Assembly: GCA_023974075.1 (NCBI GenBank)
Contig: CM043799.1
Location: 8,209,250 to 8,273,249, forward strand
DNA: 64,000 bases
Direction of reading: 5' to 3'
Source: Chaenocephalus aceratus
Lineage: Eukaryota; Chordata; Actinopteri; Perciformes; Channichthyidae
Within the stretch, counting starts at the first letter, position 1; each line of letters opens with the position of its first letter. Shown here piece by piece: positions 47,450 through 59,207 of this stretch. Made by a program: the position numbers and the translations under genes. The notes beneath the pieces were generated by a model, which saw only the letters and a list, made by a program, of their open reading frames with translations, had not been told where the DNA came from and ran no database searches.

Positions 47450-48617
47450 GGGTAAAGAGAGGGTGGTGGTTCCCCTTTTTAAAAAGGGGGGATCAGAGGG
47501 TGTGTGCCAATTACAGAGGCATCACACTACTCAGCCTCCCCGGGAAAGTTTACTCCAAGGTACTCGAAAGGAGGGTCAGGCCGATTGTCGAACCTCAGAT
47601 TGAGGAGGAACAATGCGGATTCCGTCCTGGTCGTGGAACGACGGATCAGCTTTTTACTCTCGCAAGGATCCTGGAGGGGGCCTGGGAGTACGCTTATCCG
47701 GTCTACATGTGTTTTGTAGACTTGGAGAAGGCGTATGACCGGGTTCCCAGGGAGTTACTGTGGGAGGTGCGGCGGGAGTATGGGGTGAGGGGGTCTCTAC
47801 TCAGGGCCATCCAATCTCTGTACTCCCAAAGCGAGAGCTGTGTCCGGGTCCTCGGCAGTAAGTCGGACCCATTTCCGGTGAGGGTTGGCCTCCGCCAGGG
47901 CTGCGCTTTGTCACCAATCCTGTTTGTAATATACATGGATCGGATTTCGAGGCGTAGTCGTGGGGGAGGGGGTCTGCAGTTCGGTGGACTAAGGATTGCA
48001 CCACTGCTTTTTGCAGATGATGTGGTTCTGATGGCTTCATCGGTCTGCGACCTTCAGCACTCACTGGATCGGTTCGCAACCGAGTGTGAAGCGGCTGGGA
48101 TGAGGATCAGCACCTCCAAATCTGAGGCCATGGTTCTCAGCAGGAAACCGATGGACTGTCCACTCCAAGTAGGGAATGAGTCCTTACCCCAAGTGAAGGA
48201 GTTCAAGTATCTCGGGGTCTTGTTCTCGAGTGAGGGAACAATGGAGCGTGAGATGGGCCGGAGAATCGGAGCAGCGGGAGCGGTACTGCAGTCGCTTTAC
48301 CGCACCGTTGTGACGAAAAGGGAGCTGAGCCAGAAGGCAAAGCTCTCTGTCTACCGGGCCATTTTCGTTCCTACCCTCACCTATGGTCATGAAGGATGGG
48401 TCATGACCGAAAGAACGAGATCGCGGATACAAGCGGCCGAGATGGGTTTCCCCCGCCGGGTGGCTGGTGTCTCCCTTAGAGATAAGGTGAGAAGTTCGGT
48501 CATCAGGGAGGGACTCGGAGTTGAGCCGCTCCTCCTTCGCGTCGAAAGAAGCCAGTTGAGGTGGTTCGGGCACCTAGTTAGGATGCCACCTGGGCGCCTC
48601 CCTAGGGAGGTGTTTTA
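47450..48617 (+). CDS. Rex3 reverse transcriptase
   Basis: Long open frame: QRVCANYRGITLLSLPGKVY, EEEQCGFRPGRGTTDQLFTL, MCFVDLEKAYDRVPRELLWE (first Asp), GLRQGCALSPILFVIYMD, LLFADDVVLMAS (FADD catalytic pair), EFKYLGVLFSSEG, SQLRWFGHLVRMPPGRLP. It stops at the LTR-element border (TAG made at 48616-48618); the last ~50 codons are found after the insert at 55721. The start is fused to the endonuclease by a deletion. Best preserved RT in the window. Confidence 0.88.
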
Positions 48618-48622
48618 GGCAC

Positions 48623-49184
48623 TGTAGTGGAAACTTCTGTGTAGCAATGTTTGAGGAGTCACCGGCTCAGGAAGGAGACAAGGTAGAGCAGGAGTTTTGA
48701 TGTCAGAGCACTGATGATATTAAGAGGTACGGCCGGAGAATTCACATCACAAGTCACACAGTCACGGTCTGACTGCACGGGTGGTTGCCACGTCAATTCT
48801 CGAGCGCCTCTCTCTGTCAGCCCATTTAATGGTTTCAGAGAGAGTCGTCAACATGTTTAGATAAGATAAGCTTTAGATAGTTTGGGCACACTGAGTTACC
48901 TGCGTCCGCCACTTATGGCCTCGAATATGTCATACCCTGGAGTCCACAAACAACAAAGAAGGAAGTGTCCCAGTGCATCCACAACAAAGACCATCTGTGA
49001 CCTAGTATTGACCGGTCACAGAATGGGAACAATAACATATTGGCTGAAGCAAGCCTGTGTCCTTAAAGGACAACAATAACATTATTGGCTGAAGCAGGCC
49101 TGTGTCCTTAAAGAACATTAAATAGACGTCAAGGTTGGTCCTGTATGTCACATCTAGGAGTCTGAGATAATTATTTCCCTTACA
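48623..49184 (-). repeat. Left LTR (3' LTR of the minus-strand element)
   Basis: TGTAGTGGAAACTTC...TTTCCCTTACA. Contains a ~37-bp internal duplication (TAACATATTGGCTGAAGCA and TAACATTATTGGCTGAAGCA). Against the right LTR I count about ten differences, most of them one-base indels. Confidence 0.93.
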
Positions 49185-49200
49185 GTTCCTCTCTTTTTAT
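49185..49200 (-). other. Polypurine tract
   Basis: AAAAAGAGAGGAAC on the minus strand directly precedes the 3' LTR, as needed for plus-strand priming. Confidence 0.75.
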
Positions 49201-52200
49201 CATTTATGATAACCTAAAACATTAGTCTAATAATTAATTTGGTCAATAATTAACTCAATAGGCGTCTCCAGATTCGAGTGTGGTCTCACCTTACATTAAT
49301 TACATCACAAAGTAGAATAAGATTGAAACACTCAATCACAATGATTGATACAGCCAATCATAATAGGAAAAAATCATCTCTCATCAGTGGTTGATCATCT
49401 TTTGTCAAAGCATAATAATGAACACACATAAAAACACAGATGCATAAATAGCAAAAATACTTGTTTTAAACTAATATATTTTATCATTTACAATTAGGTA
49501 ATTTCATTTATCAAACTATAAAATCAAACCAGCTTGCCGCTTTAAAGATTTACTCCAAGGCAATCACTAGTCAAAAGCATTTTAAAACTTAGGATCGAAA
49601 GAGATCCAGCTAAAAAATTCACAGTTAGGGTATATAAAATTCACAATGGTGATTTGATCAATCTGTAATCTGCAAAAGTGCAGTGTCCTCCATTTTAGAA
49701 TTACTTGTACTTAAATACGCTTTAGTCAAGAGTAGGCACTTAGTCAATCAATACATTAATTCGTCAAGTACATTGTTCAAAATCTGAAAAGGAAAAGTTA
49801 GGCAAATATTCAAAGACTTTTGTAAAAACCTGGAAAGGAAGATTTAAACGTTCTTAAAACTTGAATTATTACATTTGTGAATGCTACCACTGATCTGTAC
49901 CAAATTAAGTCTATCAATTATTTCTATTAGCCATACTTACCTGAGCATCTACTTATGGTACTTGGAAAGGATTCTTCTGTGTTTATCTAATGTTGAATAT
50001 AGAATATCAATTTCTTTAAATTATATTTCTCTAATTTGAGGATCAAATATGCTACATAATTGTTTATATGAAATATTATAAATATTTGTTTTGGGCCAAA
50101 ACTGAAATTAATCCAGTACTTGAAACATCATTGTAGGTCTTTCTGTGCATGGATAATACTTTAAAGAGTAGTGTTGTTAAGCCTGATTGCTGGACGATTA
50201 AGGACATTAACATATCTGTGATAATAGTATAAATATCTTATTATTCAATCTGAAAATATTAATTAATTAATTTTGTTTAGTGCGAAAGTGTAATCTGATC
50301 CGGCAAAATATATTAATCACCACTATTCAACACATGTTGGTCATTGGAAATATAAAGACAGTCATTAATTGTACATCTGTAAACATCCAAGATATAAAAT
50401 CAATTCAAAGTTCATCTTTGTACATGTACGGGAGCTGGAAGAACGTGTCCTTCAGTCTTCTGACTCGTTCTCCTCCTCTCTTTATGACAAAGAGTGTGTG
50501 GTGTGTGTAAAAGCATCCTGATACTGTAGAATAGCACTGAGGTGCTGATTGGCTCAAACTCTTCTTCATCAGAGCGCCATATTTAAACCCCCCAATTGCT
50601 CTGCTTTTTTTGTGTGGCTCATTCAGTGAGCACTGTAGTTGATCCCCCCAGTGAAACGGAGGCTCATCTGCCTGCATTCCTTCTGCTATCTGCTATGAGA
50701 GTAGTGCAAGACAAAACTGCGTATTCCAAGTGGCGCATCCAGGTCTCCCCCCGTGATGGGAGAGGTTAGGAAGACATCTTGTATGAAGCCTCTGAAGTCC
50801 TCGCTCGTCCCGCAGGGTTGTCTGCCTGAGCCCACCGAGCAGAATGGTGAAGAAGCATCCCATCTCCTCAGATAGTTGAAGATTAGAATCCTCTCATCTC
50901 GAACGACCTCGTGCCTCCTTGCCCGTGGTGCCCTCTGCAGCCGGAGAGCATGACCCTCTCTCTCTGACCCTTGGCCTTCAGAGCTGTCCTAGTTATTGGG
51001 TTAACACTTGATAGGGATGTTTTCCTGAGTGCAGACAACTCAAAGTAATGGATTAGCACATTATCATTTCATTACAAAAATAGGATAGGCTCCCTCAGAA
51101 TTATTTGGGAGCCTTCCTGACACATGCACATGCATAAATGTAAGGTTTGTGTTAGTCATTTAACATGCAAGAATCATATACTCATCAGTCCAAAGCAGAG
51201 AAATGTTATTGTAATTTAAAGGTGAGCTAGTCCCTGTGGATATAACCCTTTCTCAATGATTCTAAATGTTATATTAATTCACCATTTGATAAAATATTAG
51301 TTTATCAGAAATATATATTTTCTCCTCTTCCATAAAACAGGTTTGAGAAATAAATGTTCCATTATAAAATTAATTACTCAATATAATTGACTCTTCCCTC
51401 CCTTTTCTTACATATGTCACATATGAAATAATAACTTAGGAGTCTATTTAAGCATGGTGTAATCTATTACTCGAGAAGACTCAGTATCACCTGTGTGCAG
51501 CTTTCAACAAAAACAATTGTGAGAAACATATATTATGCAGGAAATGCATACCTTTGTTGAAAAACAAAGGCATCTGATTTGGGAGGAAAAGCTTCATCCC
51601 CCCTAACATCTGAGTTATTACTGATGGCATAGCATAGCATGAATGGAATGTGGTGTCTGAGGGTGTTATTACTGAGAAATGTCAAACAAATTCAAAACCT
51701 TCGATTTGAAAACAGGTTTGCATTCCTCCACTTAAGGTGACGTTATCATTGGAAACAATAAAAGCTAATTGTTTTGATGTAGAATCTGTCAATTGAATCG
51801 TTTAGAGCAGAACAGAATGGTCGTATTGTAGCCTGCGTACCGTGCAGCCTTTAGTTTTACCAGGTGCAAACATGGTCATATAATGTGAATACATGTAGAA
51901 CTAAGAGGCCCCTGATATTAGGCCTATTTTAAAAATAGTAGGGGCTTTTAACAGCTTGCCAACTTTACAGGCATCCTCTGCATAGCAGTATGAATAGCCT
52001 TAAAACAACCCACTCTGCGGTAACGAGAGTCATATTTCTGAACCAAATGCCCTAAGTTAAGCCGTTAGTCCCATCTGACTGACCCAAGGGTTTGGTGCTG
52101 GTGTGACCGGGAGGCTTCCAGGTGTTCAAAGCAGATGTCAAGCTTTCAGTTCATGGCTTAGGTGGGGGGAGTGGCCCACGTGAGACAGTATCAGTTTGAG

Positions 52201-54252
52201 GAGCATTGTCTCTGGGAGCAGGGAATGGTGTCCATTCTCGGACCAGACCATTAATGTCATTTCATGTAGAGCAGCCATAGCATCTCTGTGACTGCACTCA
52301 GCCGGGCGGTAGCAGGGTAGAACTGGGTGACTCTTGAAGCCGTCCAAGGCCATAGACCAAATAGAACCACGTACCAACAAAGGGACACAAGGTCATCAAT
52401 GTCTCTCTTTACCTATTGGCCTAATTGCACAATAATGAGTGGGGGAAAAATGTGGAAGACTAATCCATCATGTGAAATGTTGAGTTAATCTAAATAATTA
52501 CTTATGGGTTGAAATCAAATTAACATTAACATTTAGAACTAAAGTCAGTCCAAATTGGACTTGCACGGATCAGAATTTAAGCAATACACAATTTTCCCAG
52601 CTCTGTAATGAAAGGATAACAAGATTAGGTATACAGGAGTGTTCAAAACACCCAAACATGCACACTTATCGTATTCTAGTAGAGATTAGAGGACAAGGTC
52701 TAATGTTGTGAACAAATGATCAAGTCAAAGTTATTTTATTTATTCTAATGTTATGTACCACATTTAATTTAATAATTAATCTTGAATTACTAATAACTTT
52801 AAAGAAGGCAACAATTTACAATTTGGAGTAAAGTGAAAACTCATCCTGTGTGTGGGTGTGTGTGTGTGTGGTGTGTGTGTGGTGGTGTGTGTTTGTCTTC
52901 CCAAGGTTTAAAACATTTGGGACAGCACAGCAGTGAGAATGTTATGAGAAACCAATATGTTGTTATACACTAACTCGAAGGAAGCTAGACTGGAACACTT
53001 TAAATAAATCAAAACGCTTGCACATTAATTCAATACATTTAACATTTAGCTCGAGCTGGGTTCAATACTTTTCTTTATGGTATTTATTAATTGGCTCGAG
53101 TAGAACCCCTGAATTTGGCTTGCAACACAAAGTGATACTGATCTCTGTTGGACTTGGACATGTTATGATTCAAAGCGTGGGCCTGTGAAAGATGCCCTTG
53201 GAAACACATCTATTTTTTAACTGTAATTACTTATTTTAAAGAGATTGCAACATTATACTTTTTAAGTATTGCTCAATTAATTTAACACATTTTATTATGC
53301 ACACAATAAAAAAAACTTCAACGACTATATTGATCCTGGCTTAACCAGCGACCTTCACTCTGTGTTCATAAGCTCGGTTTCAGAAAACTTGTCAGTAGTT
53401 TAACAACTATTTTAATTTTAGTAATGTCTATGGAGACCAATTGGTTGATACGAGAAATAATTTGAAGCAGTTTAATAAAGAATGTTAGACTATTTTTTAA
53501 AACTGTAATTGACTTCAACTTATATTAATTATCTGATTCCAGTGGGCCAGTTGGAACAGACAATCAATAAAGTTTCCATTTTGCAGCAACAGCACAAACT
53601 GTTTCAACAACAATTAATGAAAACAAATAATACAACATTGACCTACAAAAACAGATTTGCAACCCTGATCTCCTCAGGCAGCTCTCTGAGGGTCTTGGGG
53701 CACAGGACGGGGCATAGGGTTTATGCAAGGTCACAAACATATCTTAACATATCAGCAATACCATTTAAGAATGGATTCTTAAAGCAATATAATCTTCTTT
53801 TCTTCTTACACCTACAGCGCACACCCTGAACGTGTGCTTCTTGTTTACATTTTCCTCTGCACACTGAGAGGCAGGACATAAAAACACTCTTTTTTTCTAT
53901 TTATTTTCATTTTGCAGCACATTTATACGACCAGAGTTTTGCTTTACATCTTTATATTATTTATTTTCTCAAGTCATTTACTTTTGGTGAGATAACTAAA
54001 GTTTAGTCATTTTTTACCCTGGCTGTGGACTGATTATTACCCATTTGTTTATGGTTAGTTATAAAATCAACACTGCAATTTGGACAACAAAATGTACTCT
54101 CAACAAATACCAGCGTCCCAGCAAAACTGATTCTGCTCAATTTAGTCCGAATTTAGGGGTTTTCAGAGGGGGCAGAAAATGTATATGGGGCACCTGCGCG
54201 CGCCCCATCCTTGTACAAGTTGCTAAGATCGTATCGTCCAAAGCAATAGCTC
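49201..54252. other. Interior of the LTR element, noncoding
   Basis: No domain found in any frame. AT-rich 49200-50500, more GC and C/T-rich 50690-50990, then AT-rich again; a short GT repeat at 52852-52890. Its noncoding nature over 5 kb is the notable point. Confidence 0.6.
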
Positions 54253-54783
54253 GTGTATGCCTCCCGGACCGCCACCGACTTGCTCCAACCAGCTGGGTAG
54301 AGCGCCGTGACGCGTCACAGCACTACACGAACCTCGCGATTGTCCCAATTTTTAGGCCAGTAATGTAGGAGGAAATTGTTTACAAATCGCGAGGGCTTTT
54401 AACCTATCCTCTTGCAACACTACCCATTTCCTGATAGCGCTATTTTCCCCCGACCAAGGGAAACATAGACTTTTCTTCTTTTCTGCCCTTTCTCTCCCAA
54501 GAACAGCAGCTCAACAGTAGTCCTACTCTGACCAGCTCTATACACCTGACGCCGTGTTCATCTCAACGATGAAACACAGTGTCGTTCTACACTTCCTATC
54601 ACTGCCCACCTGTAATCAATTAGAATTTGGTGTATGCCTCCCGGACCGCCACCGACTTGCTCCAACCAGCTGGGTAGAGCGCCGTGACGCGTCACAGCAC
54701 TACACGCACCTCGCGATTGTCCCAATTTTTAGCCAGTAATGTAGGAGGAAATTGTTTACAAATCGCGAGGGCTTTTAAACCAT
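54253..54783. repeat. Direct repeat of ~155 bp in the LTR-element interior (offset 377 bp)
   Basis: 54253-54407 and 54630-54783 share GTGTATGCCTCCCGGACCGC through AAATCGCGAGGGCTTTTAA, with one substitution (ACGAACC/ACGCACC) and two one-base indels. Each copy contains the 12-bp palindrome GTGACGCGTCAC. Located in the 5' leader half of the element. Confidence 0.9.
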
Positions 54784-55111
54784 CCCGTTTTTTAATGGGA
54801 TGTGGTGACGTGAGTGAAAGATATAGACAAGACTGTGTTTTTAGGCTGAGGTGTATCTCTAAGCTGCTTATGCTAAACCGACTGTTTTGGACCGCTAAAA
54901 ACCCCAGAATTCGGCGATTTGTTCAATACAAATCTCTACATTGCTGTTATACAGAAATTCCACTTTGCTGAGGTGTGTCTTTAAGGCTATTCTCCAAACA
55001 TGAGTAACCAAAACGAAACACAACTGCTCAGTTTCACAGGTAATTTTAGGACACCGTAAATCACAGATTCTGGCAAGGGCAATGTTCAAACGTAGATTTG
55101 AAAATCACTTA

Positions 55112-55155
55112 CCAGCTCTGCCGATTTGTTGGTGTCCTTTTGTTCGTGACGCCAA
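55112..55155 (-). other. Primer-binding site and leader splice-donor candidate
   Basis: On the minus strand TGGCGTCACGAACAAAAGG starts 2-3 bases after the LTR; TGG start fits tRNA pairing, tRNA not identified. About 40 bp further GAGCTGGTAAGTGATT holds a strong GTAAGT donor at 55117-55112, in the position of a retroviral leader donor. Confidence 0.55.
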
Positions 55156-55157
55156 TT

Positions 55158-55720
55158 TGTAGTGGAAACTTCTGTGTAGCAATGTTTGAGGAGTCACCGA
55201 CTCAGGAAGGAGACAAGGTAGAGCAGGAGTTTTGATGTCAGAGCACTGATGATTTATTAGAGGTACGGCCGGAGAATTCACATCACAAGTCACAGCAGTC
55301 ACGGTCTGACTGCACGGGTGGTTGCCACGTCAATTCTCGAGCGCCTCTCTCTTGTCAGCCCATTTAACTGGTTTCAGAGAGAGTCGTCAACATGTTTAGA
55401 TAAGATAGCTTTAGATAGTTTGGGCACACTGAGTTACCTGCGTCCGCCACTTATGGCCTCGAATATGTCATACCCTGGAGTCCACAAACAACAAAGAAGG
55501 AAGTGTCCCAGTGCATCCACAACAAAGACCATCTGTGACCTAGTATTGACCGGTCACAGAATGGGAACAATAACATTATTGGCTGAAGCAGCCTGTGTCC
55601 TTAAAGGACAACAATAACATTATTGGCTGAAGCAGCCTGTGTCCTTAAAGAACATAAATAGACGTCAAGGTTGGTCCTGTATGTCACATCTAGGAGTCTG
55701 AGATAATTATTTCCCTTACA
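55158..55720 (-). repeat. Right LTR (5' LTR of the minus-strand element)
   Basis: Same ends and length as the left LTR (563 bp). The minus strand reads TGTAAGGGAAATAATT...CCACTACA. Confidence 0.93.
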
Positions 55721-55928
55721 GGCACGTCCAGCTGGGAAGAGACCAAGGGGTAGACCTAGGACCAGGTGGAGGGGATTATATCTCTTCGCTGGCCTGGGAG
55801 CGCCTTGGATCCCCCAGTCAGAGCTGGTTGATGTCGCCAGGGGAAAAGAAAGTTTGGGGCTCTCTGCTGGAACTGCTACCCCCGCGACCCGACCACGGAT
55901 AAGCGGGAGAAGATGGATGGATGGATGG
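55721..55928 (+). pseudogene. Rex3 3' end and (GATG)n tail
   Basis: Continues the RT frame from the duplicated GGCAC: ARPAGKRPRGRPRTRW, then (frame break) IPQSELVDVARGKE, stop region, and AGATGGATGGATGG tail typical of Rex3. Confidence 0.88.
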
Positions 55929-56920
55929 TAACATTCTATTAAATAAAATAAGAACTGCTGATACAATAATTCATGACCCATTATCCATTGCCCAAATATT
56001 TAATCAGCATTTCGCTAATGAATGTTCCACACTACTATCTGACTCCTATTTGACGACTGGTATTTCTAATAGTAACTCATACTGCAACAGTTATTTTTCT
56101 TTTAAGAAAATTCTACCACACGAAGTTCATAATGCTATCACAGAATTAAAAGTGGATGGCAGTGCAGGACTCGATGTATAGAAAACAGGTTCATAAAACT
56201 GGCGTCCCATATTCTCATGTACCCACTTGCTGATTTGTTCCACCTGTGAGTTGCCGACTATTTGGAAATGTGCACGCATCATTCCACTGCATAAAGGTGG
56301 TGATTTACTTGATACAAATAATTATAGACCAATCTCTATTATCTGCTCTATTTCCAAAGTTTTGGAGAAAATAATTGATAATCAACTGTCACATTATCTC
56401 ATTACTTATAATATTGTATCTCCGGTTCAATCTGGTTTCAGGCCTAATCACTCCACAACAACTGCCCTACTTAAAATTTATGAATGACTTGTACTCTGCT
56501 GCAGATGATGGTGAACTCACAGGTGCCATTTTTATTGACTTGACAAAAGCCTTTGATTTCGTTGATCGATATCTGCTCTTGGATAAACTTCACGGCATTG
56601 GCCTTTCTAATAATACAGTGTTATGGTTTTAACTCGTACCTTCACATTAGAAAAGCAATGTGTGGTTGTTAATGGAAAACAGTCCTGACCTGGTTGATCC
56701 AACAAAAGGGTGTACCCCAAGGATCAACTCTGGGCCCACTTCGGTCTCTATTTACATAAATGATTTATCTTCTTGTCTCATTAATTGTTGTACTCACCTT
56801 TATGCTGATGACACTGTTATATATACATCCAACTCAGATTTTTCACAAATTCAGATCTCTCTTCAATCGGATTTTAATATCTTACAGGACTGGCTATCAC
56901 ACAATAAACTACTGCTTAAG
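55929..56920 (+). pseudogene. Rex1 LINE reverse transcriptase, 3' fragment
   Basis: Continues Rex1: DPLSIAQIFNQHFANECSTL, NYRPISIICSISKVLEKIID, GFRPNHSTTTALLKIYE, TGAIFIDLTKAFDFVDRYLL (first Asp), QGSTLGP-equivalent region in broken frame, LYADDTVIYTSNSDFSQIQI (YADD) and LQDWLSHNKLLL. At least three frame breaks. Cut off at about 56920, where minus-strand L1-like text begins (LSHNKLLL overlaps it by a few bases). 3' UTR absent. Confidence 0.82.
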
Positions 56921-57079
56921 GATTCATCATACATTTCTTTTAAAACAGGAGTAAGATTTTTGCTAAAGGTTCTATAAAATTCAACTGGGAAGCCATCTGG
57001 CCCAGGAGATTTGCCTGCTTGCATTGTTTTTATAGCTTCTTCGATTTCAGATGTAGTAATTTGATCATCGAGCTGCTTC
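56921..57079 (-). pseudogene. L1-like ORF2: start of RT, truncated
   Basis: EEAIKTMQAGKSPGPDGFPV then EFYRTFSKNLTPVLKEMYDE, the first RT block of L1-type elements. It stops at 56921 where Rex1 sequence in the opposite orientation begins. Confidence 0.75.
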
Positions 57080-58432
57080 CTAGCACCATCGCCTAAAGTG
57101 GGAAAGAAATGCCTTCAAAAAATATATCCAGCAGTTTTCGTTCCTACAGGATTCAGATTCGTAAAGTATACTATAGAAGTTCTTAAATGTTTTGTTGATT
57201 TCACCAGAATCATGGGTCAGATGGCCAGATTCATTTCTGATTTGAGCTATTAGTCGTGAGCTCTTTGAGCGCCGCAATTGGTGAGCAAGAATTTTGGATG
57301 CTCTTTCGCCCTGCTCATAAACCAATCCCTTTGATTTTAAAATCATCTGTTCAGTCTGCCTAGTAGAAAGAAGATTAAATGATGTCGGTAAAAATATCTC
57401 TCTTTATATAAATCAGGAGATGGAGAAGCAGAATGTTGCTGATCCAAATTTAAAATCATATTGGTCAACTCCAGCAAGCACATCCTTCTTTGTTTGTTTA
57501 TGAAGGAGCTATAAGAGATTATTTTCCCACGGATATATGCTTTAAGACTTTCCCAGACAGAACTCCATTTCATGTCTTTATCAATATTAATCTAAAAAAA
57601 TATGTAAATTTCTGAAGATATGCATTTTATGAAGGTTTCATCAGATAGTAAGTGGGTATTAAATCTCCAAGATTGAGAAGGCGTTGGTTGATTCTCAAAG
57701 CATAGCTCCATGATCAAAGGACAATGATCTGATATTATTATAGCATCATAGGAGCAATTTTTTACCATCGGAAGAAGGCGTTTGTCAATAAAAAAGTAAT
57801 CAATGCGTGAGTACGATTGGTGAACAGGGGAGTACTGCCTAGCTGACGGAAAGAGGAAGCGCCACGCATCTACGGCTCCCAGAGTTTCTAAATGTGACTG
57901 CAGACCCAATGCACATTTTGTTAACTGCACGGGCCTTGCTGAAGAGCGGTCTAACTTTGGGTTTAGAACACAATTCACGTCTCCTCCCACTATCAATTGG
58001 TGACCCGCAGCAACAGGCACATTTAAGAATAGCTCATTAAAAAACATATAATCATCACAGTTCGGTGCGTAAACATTAATAAGAGTTAAGGGTGTGTTAT
58101 ACAGTGAGCCAGATACCATAACATATCGACCATTGCGGTCTTCAGTGATCTGAGATACAACAAAGGGTACGGATTTGTGAATAAGTATAGCAGTGCCTCA
58201 AGCTTTACCATTGAATTTGGAGTGATACACCTCGCACCCTCTGAGTTTTAAGTTTTGAATGGTCTGAAATCCTTAAATGTGTTTCCTGGAGAAATGCAAT
58301 ATTTACCTTGAGGTTCTGAAGATGGGAGAGGACTTTCTTACGCTTTACAGGTTGATTAAGGCCCTTACAGTTCCAGCTGATAAAGTTGACCTGGCAGCCA
58401 TACACCCCAGGGCGGGCAGATGGAGTCGTCAT
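57080..58432 (-). pseudogene. L1-like ORF2: endonuclease and linker
   Basis: ATG at 58432; FISWNCKGLNQPVKRKKVLS, VNIAFLQETHL; after a break near 58200, TLINVYAPN, HQLIVGGDVNCVL, SYSRIDYFFIDKRLL and ISDHCPLIMEL: all APE catalytic motifs are present. A further break near 57590 leads to a linker (57573-57080) with KILAHQLRRSKSSRLIAQIR and INKTFKNFYSILYESE. Confidence 0.8.
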
Positions 58433-59207
58433 TGAAGATTTCTTATTGAAAGAATGGAGAGCTGAAGTGCAAGCTGGTCATAGATTAAGGTGCTAAAATA
58501 TTGCCGTACTCTGGAGCATTCATAAAAGAAACCATAAGAAAAAAACATAAACAAAAACAGACTATAACACACACAAAAAAGAAAACATTTATCACACATT
58601 GTTCTCCCCATTTTCCCATTTCCCCTACACAAACAGTGTATTTCCCAAAGCTTAACAAGCTTTACTCTAACCGCCATTAGCCTAAATATCTAACCACTTT
58701 CGGTCCTTGTTTAACAGAATTTGCTTATCCAGCATTGAACTCCTCTAGTGTCCTTATTCTAAGCTAAAAACAATAATCACATAAAACCAAGACCCAAAAG
58801 ACATGTGCAAATAATTGTAACAGGTATTTTGCTCAAAGCTAAACCCTCTCACAAACGTTTTGCTTATATGCTATCTGTATGATCTTGTGAGCAACTGTTA
58901 CTATAAGAAGTGAAAAAATATGCTTTAAACATGAAAAGATACATTCATTAAGTAGTTACTGAAGTTAAACTCGAACTGAAGCAACCGGTGAACAAGACAG
59001 ACCAAACCTGCAGGAGGAGATCTCAGGGAAAGAGTCTCACAAGTTCCCGTGAATGAAAAGTCTGTTTAAACGTTATAAGGAAGCAGCGTAATTCTCGAGA
59101 TAAATCAGGCCTCATCCACCCGGAGCATTCCGATCCCGATTTCCAGTCCGTGGTTAACGACTCCTTGATTTAACAGACGACCCGCCTGGCACAAACAGCA
59201 CAAATGT
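58433..59207 (-). other. Inter-ORF space of the L1-like element and 3' end of ORF1
   Basis: About 775 bp without a supported gene. Longer than the very short inter-ORF space of mammalian L1 but common in fish L1/Tx1-type elements. Contains GAGATCTCAGGGAAAGAGTC-type unremarkable sequence. Confidence 0.4.

Larger units (their letters stand above)
46741..48617 (+). mobile_element. Rex3 (RTE-clade LINE), main part
   Basis: Inserted in Rex1 with TAAACATTC on the left (46732-46740) and TAACATTC after its GATGGATGG tail (55929-55936). Contains endonuclease and RT. It is split by an LTR retrotransposon at 48623. Total Rex3 length without the insert is about 2.1 kb, so it is 5'-truncated and internally deleted. 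Confidence 0.9.
48623..55720 (-). mobile_element. LTR retrotransposon without recognisable coding capacity (7.1 kb)
   Basis: Two ~562-bp LTRs with TG...CA ends (48623-49184 and 55158-55720), flanked by GGCAC duplicates (48618-48622, 55721-55725). A polypurine tract (AAAAAGAGAGGAAC on minus) abuts the left LTR and a primer-binding site abuts the right LTR, so the element reads on the minus strand. The 5973-bp interior has no frame over 107 codons and no gag, protease, RT, RNase H or integrase motif that I can find. This fits a large retrotransposon derivative (LARD-like) that needs proteins in trans. Confidence 0.88.

Noticed and set aside
48184..48573. 129-codon minus-strand frame
   Set aside because: Shadow of the Rex3 RT frame; no motif.
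54253..54300. tRNA gene suggested by AGCTGGGTAGAGCG (D-arm-like)
   Set aside because: No B box at the right distance, no acceptor stem pairing; it is part of the duplicated leader block.
54045..54368. 107-codon frame as gag of the LTR element
   Set aside because: It lies on the strand opposite to the element as defined by PBS and PPT, has no gag motif and spans the duplicated noncoding block.
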